Counted from the first letter of the stretch, positions 20,189 to 29,200 are shown. The stretch: 64,000 bases of DNA from Allobranchiibius sp. CTAmp26 (GCF_017565405.1 NZ_JAGEKR010000019.1:1-64000), one strand, 5' to 3'. A program made the numbers and translations. The notes: generated by a model from the sequence alone, not told the origin.

Positions 20189-20677
20189 GTGGACGCACGG
20201 GACGAACTGAGCATCGGGCAGGTCGCCGAACGCAGCGGATTCACTGCCTCGGCTGTGCGCTACTACGAGTCGGAGGGTCTGCTGGAGTCCTCGCGGGACG
20301 CCGGCGGGCGGCGGCGTTTCCGGCGTACGGTGCTGCGCCGCCTGGCGTTCATCCGGGCCGCGAGCAACGTCGGGTGCTCCCTGCAGGAGATCCGCGAGGA
20401 ACTCGATCGGCTGCCGAGTGGCCGCACGCCCAACAAGGCCGACTGGCATCGCATCTCCCGCCACTGGCGCGCCCGGCTCGACGAACGGATCGAAGCCCTG
20501 GAGAAGCTGCGCGATGGCCTGGACTCCTGCATCGGCTGCGGGTGCCTCTCCCTCGGGACCTGCCGGATGTCCAACCCACGCGACGCCGCCGCGTCCGACG
20601 CCCGCGCGCCCGGCGCGGCGTTCCTCCCAACGGCATTGCGCCGGGAGGATGGTTTCCATTCTTCCGCAACGGTGTAA
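20189..20677 (+). CDS. soxR: Redox-sensing transcriptional activator SoxR
   Basis: This is a 162-residue MerR-family regulator with the N-terminal [23 protein letters not shown]. The [2Fe-2S] cysteines are Cys114, Cys117, Cys119 and Cys125 ([12 protein letters not shown]), the exact SoxR spacing. SoxR senses redox-active compounds and in actinomycetes often controls nearby efflux pumps or oxidoreductases. The start is the GTG at 20189, since the HTH begins 8 residues later and no ATG is available. The target may be the divergent MFS gene. The stop overlaps a repeated operator-like element for the next gene. Confidence 0.93.
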   Translation: MDARDELSIGQVAERSGFTASAVRYYESEGLLESSRDAGGRRRFRRTVLRRLAFIRAASNVGCSLQEIREELDRLPSGRTPNKADWHRISRHWRARLDERIEALEKLRDGLDSCIGCGCLSLGTCRMSNPRDAAASDARAPGAAFLPTALRREDGFHSSATV

Positions 20678-20697
20678 TGATGTAATCAAGTAATCAT
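20674..20697 (+). promoter_or_regulatory. Three-copy 8-bp direct repeat (GTAATNA), putative operator
   Basis: Three head-to-tail units gtaatgat, gtaatcaa and gtaatcat at 20674, 20682 and 20690 stand out as AT-rich in GC-rich DNA. They end 16 nt before the ATG of the next gene and overlap the soxR stop. Short tandem units of this size are typical of ribbon-helix-helix operators. Confidence 0.65.
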
Positions 20698-20713
20698 CAC
20701 CGAGGAGGACACC

Positions 20714-21289
20714 ATGAACCACTCTCGTACGGGCGGACGTGGCCGCGGTCGCTCCGGCGGCTGGCAGCAGGCCGATCTGCCGCCGGCCGACGACGCGGCC
20801 GGCTGGTTCGCCGGACGCCTGCCGAACGACCTCTACACCGGGGCCCCGACCGTCACCGTCGACCGCGACGAGATCGTGGTCGTCGGCGACATCGATGCCC
20901 CCGACCTGCCCGAGGGCACGGATGCGGCAGCAACGGAGGCGGCCGTCTCCGGTCGGATCACCCGCTTCCGGGAGGAGACCCGGACCGCACGGATGGCGCT
21001 CGCGGACGAGGCGCAGGCCCGGTACCAGCGCTCCGTCGCCTGGGGCGCCCGGATCGGCGACACCGAGGTCGTCTTCACCAACATCGCCGTCCCGGTGATG
21101 ACCAGGCTGCGGCAGGACGAGCGCCGCGTGCTCGACACCCTGGTGGACGCCGGGGTGGCACGCTCCCGCGCGGACGCCCTCTCCTGGGCCGTCAAGCTCG
21201 TCGGCGAGCACAGCCAGGAGTGGTTGGCGCAGCTGCGGGAGGCGATGACCACGGTCGATGACCTGCGGGCCAAGGGTCCCCAGGTCTGA
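20714..21289 (+). CDS. Uncharacterised protein with possible RHH-like C-terminal half
   Basis: This 191-residue protein has a Gly/Arg-rich N-terminus (RTGGRGRGRSGGW), a middle acidic part with WFAGRLPNDLYTGAPTVTVDRDEIVVVG, and a helical C-terminal half. The stretch VPVMTRLRQDERRVLDTLVDAGVARSRADALSWAVK reads like a ribbon-helix-helix or similar dimer fold. The ribosome site GAGGAGG lies 7 nt before the ATG. The family is recurrent in actinomycetes but I know no assigned function. The repeated element just upstream suggests autoregulation, which is inference. Confidence 0.7.
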   Translation: MNHSRTGGRGRGRSGGWQQADLPPADDAAGWFAGRLPNDLYTGAPTVTVDRDEIVVVGDIDAPDLPEGTDAAATEAAVSGRITRFREETRTARMALADEAQARYQRSVAWGARIGDTEVVFTNIAVPVMTRLRQDERRVLDTLVDAGVARSRADALSWAVKLVGEHSQEWLAQLREAMTTVDDLRAKGPQV

Positions 21290-21309
21290 CGGCCCGACGA
21301 GGCCGACGG

Positions 21310-21353
21310 TTTGCGTCGGTGGCCAGGGCTGCGGCCCTGGCCACCGACGCAAA
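21310..21353. terminator. Perfect 20-bp bidirectional hairpin (TTTGCGTC family, copy 1)
   Basis: The arm tttgcgtcggtggccagggc (21310-21329) pairs perfectly with 21334-21353 around a 4-nt loop. It lies between two convergent genes. A sequence-related hairpin occurs at 25583-25634, also between convergent genes, and both end in aaaaccccca. Confidence 0.88.
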
Positions 21354-21379
21354 ACCCCCACCGGTGTCTCAGCTCGGTT

Positions 21380-23515
21380 TCACCGAGCGAGGACCGGTGT
21401 CGCTGCCGCCGGGTCACGCTGTCCGGTACGGCGGTCGCCCCGGCTCCAGGCGCGCTCTCCGAGCAGGCTGAGCGCCGCGGGCAGCAGCACCAGCCGCACG
21501 ATCGTGGCGTCCACGAGGATCGCGACCGACAGGCCGACGCCGATCTCCTTCATCTCCACCAGCCCGGAGAACGCGAACACCGAGAAGACCGACACCATCA
21601 CCACCGCGGCGCTGGTGACCACGCCCGCCGTCTGCTCCAGCCCCATCCGCACGGCGAGGCGGATCGGCATACCCGCCCTCACGTGTTCGCGGACCCGGCT
21701 CAGCACGAAGACGTGGTAGTCCATCGACAGGCCGGTCAGCACCGCGAGCAGGAACGTCGGGATCCAGGTGATGATGCCGCCGGTGGAGTGGAAGTCCAAC
21801 GGACCCGCGCCCCAGCCGTGCTGGAAGACCAGCGTCACGACACCGAACGCCGCGCCCACCGACACCAGGTTGAGGACCGTGGTGAGCAGCGCGAGCACCA
21901 CGTTGCGGAAGACCACGCCCATCATCACCAGCACCAGCCCGAGCACGACGATCAGCACCCGCCAGAGAGCGGTGTTCGCATGCTGGATCGTGTCGTAGGA
22001 CTGCGCTACATCACCGCCGACCGCCCAGCGGGCACTACTCGGCCGGATCGCTGACGGCACCACCGTGTCCCGCAGCCGGGTCACCTGCTCCCCCGCGCGC
22101 GCACTCCCCGGTGCCGCCGAGGTCGCGACGGTCGCGACCGCCGTACGACGATCGGCCGAGACCACGACCCCGGCAGGCGACCAGTCCCCACTCGAGACGG
22201 CCCGGCGTTCGACGGCCTGCGCCGTGCCGCTCGCATTCGCACCGGTCACGACGACCCGCGCGAGGTTGCCGTGGCTCGGGTACTTCGCCTGGATCTGCTG
22301 CATGGTGCGCACCTGGGTGATGCTGTGCGGGAGAGCCTCCAGCGAGTCGGTCTGCAGGTGCATCCCCAGGGCCGGAGCGGCGAGCGCCACCATCAACGCC
22401 CCACCGCCCAGCAACGCGACCGTCGGACGGCGCAGCACGGGACGCAGCAGTCGCCCGCTCACCGCGCCGGTCGGGATACGCCGGGAGACCCTCCACCACA
22501 ACGGGATCCGCGGACGGTCCACCCACTTGCCGAGGAGGGTCAGCATGGCTGGGAGCACCGTGAGCGAGCCAAGCACCGCGATCACCACGACCAGCAGCGC
22601 GCCGGTGCCGAGGCTGTCGAACGTCGTGTCGCGCGCCGCGTAGAGCCCACCCATGCTGATCGCGACCGCCAGGCCCGAGACCACGATCGAGTGGCCCGAG
22701 GTCTCCCCCGCGATGCGGATCGCGTCGGCCCGGGTCGCGCCCTTGTCGCGTTCGGCGCGTTCGCGTTTGAGATAGAAGAGCGAGTAGTCGACACCGACCG
22801 CCATCCCGATGAGCAGGATCATGCTGGAGACCGTCGACTCCATCGGGATGATCAGCGAGATTGGCGCCATCAGACCCATCGTGGCGAAGACGCTCGTGAT
22901 CGCCAGGACGACCGGCAGCCCCGCCGCGATCAACGCGGCGAAGACGATCACCATGATCACCAGCGTGATCGGCAGGCTGATGAGCTCCGCCGACCCCAGA
23001 TCCTTGCCGACCCGGTCGTTCACGGCCTTGTTCACCGAGACGTCCCCCGCCTCGTCGATGCGCAGACCCGGGTACGCCGTGCGGGCCGACTTCGCGACCT
23101 GCGCGATACCGCTCACGTCGGCGTCGTGGCCGCCGCGGACGGTCGCCGCCACCAGCAGCGCCGTGCCGTCCTTGGAGGGGACCGGCGGCGCCACCGACGC
23201 GACGACGGGCTGGGTCGCGAGCCGCGCGCGTACGTCGGACGCGGCCCGCTCGGCGACAGCCTTGTCGAGGGCACCGCGCGCGGAGCCGATCAGCACGAAC
23301 TCCTGATCGGGCGCGTCCAGACCGGCCGCCGCGATCATCGCCGACGCCCTGCCGGACTGCCCGACGCGATAGTCGGCGTCCTTGGTCTGGTGGGTGCTCA
23401 TGGCCGAGCCGAGGCCCACCGCGATCACCACCATGAGCGCCCAGACGCCGACGGCGCGCCACGGATGCCCCGCACTCCAGCGGCCCAGTCGTTGCGCAGC
23501 ACCTATACGTGCCAT
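21380..23515 (-). CDS. MMPL/RND family exporter
   Basis: This is a 711-residue membrane protein with two repeated halves, each a large external loop after helix 1 followed by five or six helices. Proton-relay Asp-Tyr pairs lie in GMAVGVDYSLFYLKRERAERDKG (split across the first half) and GLSMDYHVFVLSR (second half). MMPL proteins export lipids or toxic compounds using proton motive force. AGGAGGAG precedes the ATG. It is divergent from a two-component system with a palindromic site between, so it is probably the regulated target. Confidence 0.92.
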   Translation of the reverse strand: MARIGAAQRLGRWSAGHPWRAVGVWALMVVIAVGLGSAMSTHQTKDADYRVGQSGRASAMIAAAGLDAPDQEFVLIGSARGALDKAVAERAASDVRARLATQPVVASVAPPVPSKDGTALLVAATVRGGHDADVSGIAQVAKSARTAYPGLRIDEAGDVSVNKAVNDRVGKDLGSAELISLPITLVIMVIVFAALIAAGLPVVLAITSVFATMGLMAPISLIIPMESTVSSMILLIGMAVGVDYSLFYLKRERAERDKGATRADAIRIAGETSGHSIVVSGLAVAISMGGLYAARDTTFDSLGTGALLVVVIAVLGSLTVLPAMLTLLGKWVDRPRIPLWWRVSRRIPTGAVSGRLLRPVLRRPTVALLGGGALMVALAAPALGMHLQTDSLEALPHSITQVRTMQQIQAKYPSHGNLARVVVTGANASGTAQAVERRAVSSGDWSPAGVVVSADRRTAVATVATSAAPGSARAGEQVTRLRDTVVPSAIRPSSARWAVGGDVAQSYDTIQHANTALWRVLIVVLGLVLVMMGVVFRNVVLALLTTVLNLVSVGAAFGVVTLVFQHGWGAGPLDFHSTGGIITWIPTFLLAVLTGLSMDYHVFVLSRVREHVRAGMPIRLAVRMGLEQTAGVVTSAAVVMVSVFSVFAFSGLVEMKEIGVGLSVAILVDATIVRLVLLPAALSLLGERAWSRGDRRTGQRDPAAATPVLAR

Positions 23516-23596
23516 GACTCCTCCTGTCGTCGAAACGTGTTGTGCTCACAGGCTTCCGCCGATCAGCCGTGGCGTCAGGAGAGCCACCACCCCGAC

Positions 23597-23620
23597 GGGG
23601 GTGTAGCTGGGTACACCCCC
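23597..23620. promoter_or_regulatory. Perfect 9-6-9 inverted repeat between MMPL gene and kinase gene
   Basis: gggggtgta (23597-23605), the spacer gctggg, then tacaccccc (23612-23620). It is the only strong dyad in the 169-bp divergent gap and is a good candidate binding site for the NarL-type response regulator encoded next door. Confidence 0.68.
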
Positions 23621-23684
23621 GGTGGTCCCAGGTCGGTGACTTGAGTGCACCGCCGTCGAGCCGGGATTCGGTCACGATGGGCAG

Positions 23685-24953
23685 ATGCACCGACGACCGG
23701 GTCCCCTCGCGGCGATCGGGCTCAACCTGGCGAGCCTGCTGATCACGCTGCCGGCCATGGCGCTCTTGGGCCTCACGGTGGCGGGCGTGGCATCGTCCGT
23801 GGCGGTCGTCGGCCTGTTCATCCTGGCCGTGACCCTGGTGCTGTTGCGACGGCTCGCCGGGGTGCAGCGCAGCCTGGTCAGCGCAGGCCTGGGGGAACCC
23901 GTCACGCGGGCGTACGCCGACACCCGCGGCCTGGCACCGATCCCCCGACTCCGCCGTTGGATCACCGACCGTGCACGGTGGGCGGACGTCGGCTGGGCGC
24001 TGTTCACCTGCACGTTCGGGGCAGTCGTCTCGGTCGTCGCGCTGGCCGTCGTGCTCTATCCGGCCTGGAGCATCAGCTGGTACTTCCTGTGGCGGTCGCT
24101 CCCGGCGCAACTGCCGCAGCCGTACCACTTCCTGCACGTCGCCGACCCGACCCGAGGAGCGGTGTTCACCGTGCTGAGCGTGGTGGCCGGGATCGCCGGG
24201 ATCCGTTGGCTGACACCGGCGCTCACCCGGTGGCGCCTTCTGATGGATGCCTCGATCATCGCCGACTCGCGCACCACTGCTCTCGAGGAACGGGTCGAGC
24301 AGGTGACCGCCGCACGCACCAGCACGGTCGACGCCGCAGCGGCCGAGCTGCGCCGCATCGAGCGCGACCTGCACGACGGTCCGCAGGCCCGGCTGGCCGC
24401 GCTCGGCATGGAGCTCGGCTTGGCCGAGCAGCTCGCGCTGTGCGATCCCGCGGCAGCCGCCGGCCTCATCGCCGAGGCCCGCGCGAACGCGAGCACGGCC
24501 CTGGCCGACATCCGCGCCGTGGTGCGGGGCATCTACCCGCCCGTACTCGCCGACCGCGGTTACGAGAGCGCCGTCCGCGCCCTCGTCGCGGACCTGCCCC
24601 TGACGGTCGCCCTGGACCTGGAACCGGGTGAGCGGCTCGAGGCGCCCCTCGAGTCCGCGTTGTACTTCGCCACGAGCGAGTGCCTGGCCAACATCCTCAA
24701 GCACGCGCGCGCCACGCAGGCATGGGTGTGCGTGCGTCGCCCTCCCGGATCCGTCCGCATCGAGGTCGGCGACGACGGGGTCGGAGGTGCCGCAGCCGAC
24801 GGGGCGGGGCTGCGCGGTGTCGCGCGGCGACTCGCGGCGTTCGACGGCATGATGAGCGTGACCAGCCCGCCCGGTGCGGGCACCAGGATCGCGTTGGAGG
24901 TGCCGTGCGAGCCGTCGTCGGGGAGGACAACGCGCTCCTCCGCGACGGACTGA
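23685..24953 (+). CDS. Sensor histidine kinase (HisKA_3/NarL-LiaS type)
   Basis: This is a 422-residue membrane kinase with four hydrophobic segments in the first 195 residues and little extracellular sequence apart from one loop near residues 135-155. The phosphoacceptor is about His230 in ELRRIERDLHDGPQARL. The ATPase domain has SECLANILKHARA (N box), VGDDGVGGAA (G1) and GLRGVARRLAAF (G2). It passes phosphate to the overlapping response regulator. The signal is unknown; membrane-embedded sensing of envelope stress is common in this class. Confidence 0.92.
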   Translation: MHRRPGPLAAIGLNLASLLITLPAMALLGLTVAGVASSVAVVGLFILAVTLVLLRRLAGVQRSLVSAGLGEPVTRAYADTRGLAPIPRLRRWITDRARWADVGWALFTCTFGAVVSVVALAVVLYPAWSISWYFLWRSLPAQLPQPYHFLHVADPTRGAVFTVLSVVAGIAGIRWLTPALTRWRLLMDASIIADSRTTALEERVEQVTAARTSTVDAAAAELRRIERDLHDGPQARLAALGMELGLAEQLALCDPAAAAGLIAEARANASTALADIRAVVRGIYPPVLADRGYESAVRALVADLPLTVALDLEPGERLEAPLESALYFATSECLANILKHARATQAWVCVRRPPGSVRIEVGDDGVGGAAADGAGLRGVARRLAAFDGMMSVTSPPGAGTRIALEVPCEPSSGRTTRSSATD

Positions 24954-25549
24954 GCCGCATCCTGGCGGCGTACGACATCGAGGTCATCCGTGCCGTCGAC
25001 AACGCGCCGGCGCTGTCCCGGGCGCTGTTGGCCGAGCGCCCGGACATCGCCATCGTCGACGTGCGGATGCCGCCGACCTTCACCGACGACGGGCTGCGCG
25101 TCGCGATCGAGGCCCGGGCTCAGCTGCCCGGCCTGCCGGTCCTCGTGCTCTCGCAGTACGTGGAGCAGCTCTACGCGCAGGAGTTGCTCGACTCCGGGTC
25201 GGGCGGGGTCGGATATCTGCTGAAGGACCGCGTCTCGGACGTTGCTGGGTTCATCGACACCGTACGACGGGTGGCCGGCGGAGGGACCGTGCTCGACCCC
25301 GACGTCGTGCGTCGCCTCCTGACCCGTCAGCGCGCGGGCACCCCGATCGACCGGCTCACCGCCCGGGAGCGCGACGTCCTGGAGTTGATGGCCCAGGGCC
25401 GTTCCAACGCAGCGATCGCCGGTGCGCTCTTCGTGACCGAACGATCGGTCAGTAAACACACGAACTCGATCTTCACCAAGCTCGATCTGCCCATCGATGC
25501 GGACGACAACCGGCGTGTCCTGGCCGTCCTGACCTACCTGCGCGACTGA
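24905..25549 (+). CDS. LuxR/NarL-type response regulator
   Basis: This is a 214-residue regulator. The receiver domain has Glu7-Asp8, the phosphoacceptor Asp52 in AIVDVRMPP, a Ser in VLVLSQYVEQLY and Lys in YLLKDRVSD. The C-terminal LuxR HTH is LTARERDVLELMAQGRSNAA and onward. The GTG start at 24905 has GGAGG in good position inside the kinase gene, giving a 49-nt overlap and tight coupling. It probably regulates the divergent MMPL exporter through the palindrome at 23597. Confidence 0.93.
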   Translation: MRAVVGEDNALLRDGLSRILAAYDIEVIRAVDNAPALSRALLAERPDIAIVDVRMPPTFTDDGLRVAIEARAQLPGLPVLVLSQYVEQLYAQELLDSGSGGVGYLLKDRVSDVAGFIDTVRRVAGGGTVLDPDVVRRLLTRQRAGTPIDRLTARERDVLELMAQGRSNAAIAGALFVTERSVSKHTNSIFTKLDLPIDADDNRRVLAVLTYLRD

Positions 25550-25582
25550 CCCGGCACGACCCCGCCGTCGTCGTCCAGGTGC

Positions 25583-25634
25583 GGGTTTTGCGTCCGCGGC
25601 CAGTGCTGCAGCCCTGGCCGCAAACGCAAAACCC
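25583..25634. terminator. Bidirectional hairpin (TTTGCGTC family, copy 2)
   Basis: The arm gggttttgcgt (25583-25593) pairs with 25624-25634, and an inner gcggccag/ctggccgc pair continues the stem after a 2-nt internal mismatch. It lies between the response regulator gene and the convergent NUDIX gene. It is clearly related to the hairpin at 21310-21353. Confidence 0.85.
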
Positions 25635-25663
25635 CCACACCGACGCACAGCTGGGGCTCGGAG

Positions 25664-26083
25664 TCAGTGCAGCTGTGCCTCGATCGCCGCCACGATCGGC
25701 AGGTCCGCGGGCAGCCAGGGGACGTCGTACAGCTCGGTCCGTGACAGCCAGCGCACCTCGTCATGGTCGACCAGTCGGGGTGTGCCGCCGGTGATCCGCG
25801 CGAAGCGGACCTGCATCGCGAAACCCGGCTTGAGCGGCCAACCGGCACAGTGGTCCAGCTCGACCGGACCGGGCACCTGCGTGCCGAGTTCGACCGTGAC
25901 GTCGAGCTCCTCGGCGAGCTCCCGGTGCAACGCGGCCTCCAGCGTCTCGCCCTGTTCCACCTTGCCGCCGGGAAACTCCCACCCGCCCGCGAGCGCGCTG
26001 GGCGCCGTACGCCGGGCCGCCAACAGCACCGTGGGGCGGCTCAGATCGTCCACGATCGCTGCACCGACGACCAGCCGGGTCAC
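25664..26083 (-). CDS. NUDIX hydrolase, MutT-like
   Basis: This is a 139-residue (deoxy)nucleoside diphosphate hydrolase. The Nudix box is complete: GGKVEQGETLEAALHRELAEELDV with the REL-EE metal-binding core. WEFPGG before the box and the short length fit the MutT/CTP pyrophosphohydrolase group that cleans oxidised nucleotides. The GTG start at 26083 places VTRLVVGAAIV at the N-terminus as expected. The ribosome site is weak. It lies 19 nt downstream of a DHA2 efflux gene and may be co-transcribed with it. Confidence 0.9.
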   Translation of the reverse strand: MTRLVVGAAIVDDLSRPTVLLAARRTAPSALAGGWEFPGGKVEQGETLEAALHRELAEELDVTVELGTQVPGPVELDHCAGWPLKPGFAMQVRFARITGGTPRLVDHDEVRWLSRTELYDVPWLPADLPIVAAIEAQLH

Positions 26084-26102
26084 GCCGCGGCCGCTTCGCC
26101 GG

Positions 26103-27704
26103 TCACGTCGCGGGGTGCGCGGGGGTGCGGTCCGGGGAGCTTGCGGCGATCGAGTCGGAGTCCGAGCCCGACGCGGCGGCGGCGTTCCGCGGCGAGTGCG
26201 CGCCACGACGCGCGTGCGGGTTGGTGAAGAACGCCACAGCGATGATCGCCACCACCGCCAACAGTGCTGGCAGATAGAGCGATTCGCCCATCGCACGGGC
26301 GAAACCCGATTGCACCGCCGCTGGCAGCGACCTGCCGGGAGCCTGCGCGCCGCCCGACAGCGCGCCACCCCTGGCCCCGAAGTGCGAGGTCAGCCGGGAC
26401 TCCATCAACGAGGCGATGGCGGCGCTGCCCAGGACCGCGCCCACCTGCCGGGTGGTGTTGTAGACGCCCGCACCGGCCCCGGCGTTCTCCGGGGGCAGCA
26501 TGCGGGTCGCCGTCACTGACAGGGGTGCCCACATGAAGGCGTTGGCCAATCCGAGGACGACCATCGGGATGAGCAGGGCCCAGACGTGTGTGCCCGGTCG
26601 CAGGATGAATCCCAGCCACGCGACCGCCACGCACAGACAGGACAGCCCGAAGCCCGCGATCAGGCTCGGGTGGTACCTGTCGACCAGCCGCCCCACGACC
26701 GGCGAGAGCAGCAGGGTCACCACGGCCATCGGGACGAGGAGCAGCGCGGCCCGCGTCGGCGTCAGACCGCGGACGGCCTGCGCGTAGAGCATGAACGGGA
26801 AGACCATGGCGGTGATGACGAATCCGACGATCGAGATCCCCACGTTGGCCAGGGTGAAGTTGCGATCGGTGAAGAGCGCCAGCGGCACGAGCGGCTCGGC
26901 GCGGTTGAAGCGCTGCCACACCACGAAGGCGGCGAGCACGAGCACCCCGAGGACGATCAGCAGGGGCACCGAGACGATGCCGGTGATGGTGCCCCAGTGG
27001 TACTGGTGACCCTCCTGGATGCCGAAGACCAGCAGGAACATGCCGACCCCCGACAGGCCCACGCCGAGCCAGTCGAACCGGTGACTGTGCACGGGCAGGC
27101 TCGGCACCAGCCACACGGCCAGCCCGAACCCGATGATCCCGACCGGGACGTTGATGAAGAAGATCCACTCCCAGCTCAACTGGTCGACCAGCACACCGCC
27201 CAGGATCGGGCCCGCGAGTGTCGCGACGCCGGCGACCGCACCCCAGAAACCCATGGCCTGGCCGCGACGTTCGGCGGGGAAGATCCGCGTGATGACCGAC
27301 ATCGTCTGCGGTGCGAGCAGGGCCGCACCCAACCCCTGGAAGACCCGCGCCACGATCAGCGCGCCGATGCTGGCGGTGAGTCCGCACCACAGGGAGGCCA
27401 GCGTGAAGATGGTCAGGCCGACCAGATAGACGTTCTTGGGCCCGAAGCGGTCGCCCAGGCGGCCGGTGATGAGCAGCGGCACGGCGTACGCCAGCAGGTA
27501 CGCGCTCGTCACCCACACCACGTCGTTGATGTCGCTGTGCAGGCTGCTGATGATGTCGGGCGTCGCCACCGAGACGATCGTGGAGTCGACCAGGATCATG
27601 AAGAAGCCGACGCACAGGGCGATGAGCGCCGGCCAGGGGCTGAACCCCTCGGCGTCGGCCTGGCGACGGGTCTGGCTCTTGGTCAACGCGATCTGGTCTG
27701 CCAC
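26103..27704 (-). CDS. MFS efflux transporter, DHA2 (EmrB/QacA) family
   Basis: This 533-residue protein has 14 predicted helices, the DHA2 number. Motif C-like FMILVDSTIVSVATPDI in helix 1 and LGDRFGPKNVYLVG (motif A) are typical of EmrB-type exporters. AAGGAG lies 7 nt upstream of the GTG at 27704, which decides the start over a longer reading. The C-terminal 40 residues are polar and rich in Ala, Ser and His. It probably exports drugs or dyes using the proton gradient. Confidence 0.93.
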   Translation of the reverse strand: MADQIALTKSQTRRQADAEGFSPWPALIALCVGFFMILVDSTIVSVATPDIISSLHSDINDVVWVTSAYLLAYAVPLLITGRLGDRFGPKNVYLVGLTIFTLASLWCGLTASIGALIVARVFQGLGAALLAPQTMSVITRIFPAERRGQAMGFWGAVAGVATLAGPILGGVLVDQLSWEWIFFINVPVGIIGFGLAVWLVPSLPVHSHRFDWLGVGLSGVGMFLLVFGIQEGHQYHWGTITGIVSVPLLIVLGVLVLAAFVVWQRFNRAEPLVPLALFTDRNFTLANVGISIVGFVITAMVFPFMLYAQAVRGLTPTRAALLLVPMAVVTLLLSPVVGRLVDRYHPSLIAGFGLSCLCVAVAWLGFILRPGTHVWALLIPMVVLGLANAFMWAPLSVTATRMLPPENAGAGAGVYNTTRQVGAVLGSAAIASLMESRLTSHFGARGGALSGGAQAPGRSLPAAVQSGFARAMGESLYLPALLAVVAIIAVAFFTNPHARRGAHSPRNAAAASGSDSDSIAASSPDRTPAHPAT

Positions 27705-27778
27705 GGGCCGCTCCTTCGTGTGCGGTCGATGCGGTACGTCGTGGCGGGCGGTGCGGGCCGCCGTACGGCGCTCGACCC

Positions 27779-27788
27779 AGAATATTCT
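27779..27788. promoter_or_regulatory. AT-rich palindrome AGAATATTCT in divergent promoter region
   Basis: A 10-bp perfect palindrome lies 75 nt before the DHA2 start and 120 nt before the VIT-family start, in otherwise GC-rich DNA. It could be an operator or part of a promoter for either gene. The evidence is limited to composition and symmetry. Confidence 0.35.
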
Positions 27789-27907
27789 CTCCGACGGGCG
27801 CACCCGCTCCGCGGTCGCCAGGCAAGAGCAGCCTCACCTGCGTGGACATGCGCGGCCGGCGAGGGCACCGTGGGGTAGGACGCACTCGATCCCAGGAGGA
27901 TCCGACC

Positions 27908-28690
27908 ATGACCGACGCCGAACGCGTGACCTCGACCGACGGTGCGCACGCGCCCGACGACGCCAGCGCGAGCGACCCTTCGACGTACGCACCGCACGCC
28001 GCCGAACCGCACGACGCGAGCATGGCCGGCCGGCTGAACTGGTTGCGGGCCGGAGTGCTGGGCGCGAACGACGGCATCGTCAGCGTCGCGGGCATCGTCG
28101 TAGGAGTTGCGGGCGCGACGGCAGGCCGGCAGCCCATCGTCGTCGCGGGCGTCGCCGGACTGGTCGCCGGTGCGCTCAGCATGGCGGCGGGCGAGTACGT
28201 CTCGGTCAGCACCCAACGCGACACCGAGCAGGCGCTGCTGGAGAAGGAACGCACCGAGCTGCGCGAGATGCCGGAGGAGGAGCTCGAGGAGCTGACCGGC
28301 ATGTACGAGAGCAAGGGACTGCCCCGGCCTCTCGCTGAGCAGGTCGCTCACCACCTCACCGAGCACGACGCGCTCGGCGCGCACGCCGAGGTCGAGCTGG
28401 GGATCGATCCCGACGAGCTCACCAACCCGTGGCACGCCGCATTCGCGTCGCTGGCGGCGTTCTTCGTCGGCGCTCTTCTCCCCTTCATCGCAATCCTGAT
28501 ACCCGGCCCCTCGTGGCGGGTGCCCGTGACCTTCGTCGCGGTCCTGCTCGCGCTGGCGGTCACCGGCAAGGTCAGCGCCGATCTGGGCGGGGCCCCACGG
28601 CGGGCCGCCATCCTGCGCAACGTCGGCGGCGGAGCGATCGCCATGGTCATCACGTACGTGGTGGGCCACCTGGTGGGCGGAGTGGTCTGA
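27908..28690 (+). CDS. VIT1/CCC1 family metal transporter
   Basis: This 260-residue protein has helix 1-2 signatures LRAGVLGANDGIVSVAGIVVGV and AGALSMAAGEYVSVSTQRDTE, the Fe/Mn transporter core. A cytoplasmic acidic helical region (residues about 110-165, rich in Glu) should bind metal, and three further helices follow. Bacterial members move ferrous iron or manganese; direction is uncertain. The strong ribosome site AGGAGG precedes the ATG at 27908. The N-terminal 35 residues are acidic and likely disordered. Confidence 0.9.
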   Translation: MTDAERVTSTDGAHAPDDASASDPSTYAPHAAEPHDASMAGRLNWLRAGVLGANDGIVSVAGIVVGVAGATAGRQPIVVAGVAGLVAGALSMAAGEYVSVSTQRDTEQALLEKERTELREMPEEELEELTGMYESKGLPRPLAEQVAHHLTEHDALGAHAEVELGIDPDELTNPWHAAFASLAAFFVGALLPFIAILIPGPSWRVPVTFVAVLLALAVTGKVSADLGGAPRRAAILRNVGGGAIAMVITYVVGHLVGGVV

Positions 28691-28721
28691 CCGCCGCTGC
28701 CGGGCAGACAGACCCGGTGAG

Positions 28722-29129
28722 TCAACTCCGCGGGTCGAGCAGTCCCGCGTCCTGCGGCGCCCAGGCCGGGTCCGTGCCGAGGTCGACGATTCGATTGGTC
28801 TCGTCGACGAAGACCACGCTGGGAGTCATGACGGCCGCCTCGGCATCGTCGTACTGCCCGTAGCCGATCACGATCACCAGGTCGCCGGGGCTCACCAATC
28901 GGGCCGCGGCCCCGTTGATCCCGATCCGTCCCTCACCGGCCGGGCCCTCGATGACGTACGTCGAGAGCCGGTTGCCGTTGTCGACGTCCACGATGTCGAC
29001 CTTCTCCCCCTCGAGGAGGTCGGCCGCGCGCATCAGGTCGGCCGAAACGGTCAACGAACCGACGTAGTGCAGGTCGGCGTGCGTCACCGTCGCGCGGTGG
29101 ATCTTGGACTTCATCATCGTGCGCTGCAT
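28722..29129 (-). CDS. panD: Aspartate 1-decarboxylase
   Basis: This is a 135-residue pyruvoyl enzyme that makes beta-alanine for pantothenate and CoA. The self-cleavage site is Gly24-Ser25 (HYVGSLTVS), exactly at the family position, and Tyr in STYVIEG (the catalytic Tyr58 region) is present. The C-terminal tail beyond residue 120 is slightly longer than in E. coli, as in other actinobacteria. It is convergent with the VIT-family gene and not next to panB or panC. Confidence 0.97.
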   Translation of the reverse strand: MQRTMMKSKIHRATVTHADLHYVGSLTVSADLMRAADLLEGEKVDIVDVDNGNRLSTYVIEGPAGEGRIGINGAAARLVSPGDLVIVIGYGQYDDAEAAVMTPSVVFVDETNRIVDLGTDPAWAPQDAGLLDPRS

Positions 29130-29200
29130 ACCGTCGATTGTCCCCGAACCGCCCCCATCGGCCGTCCGGGGTCGGGCGCACGGTCATAGTTGAGGTCACC

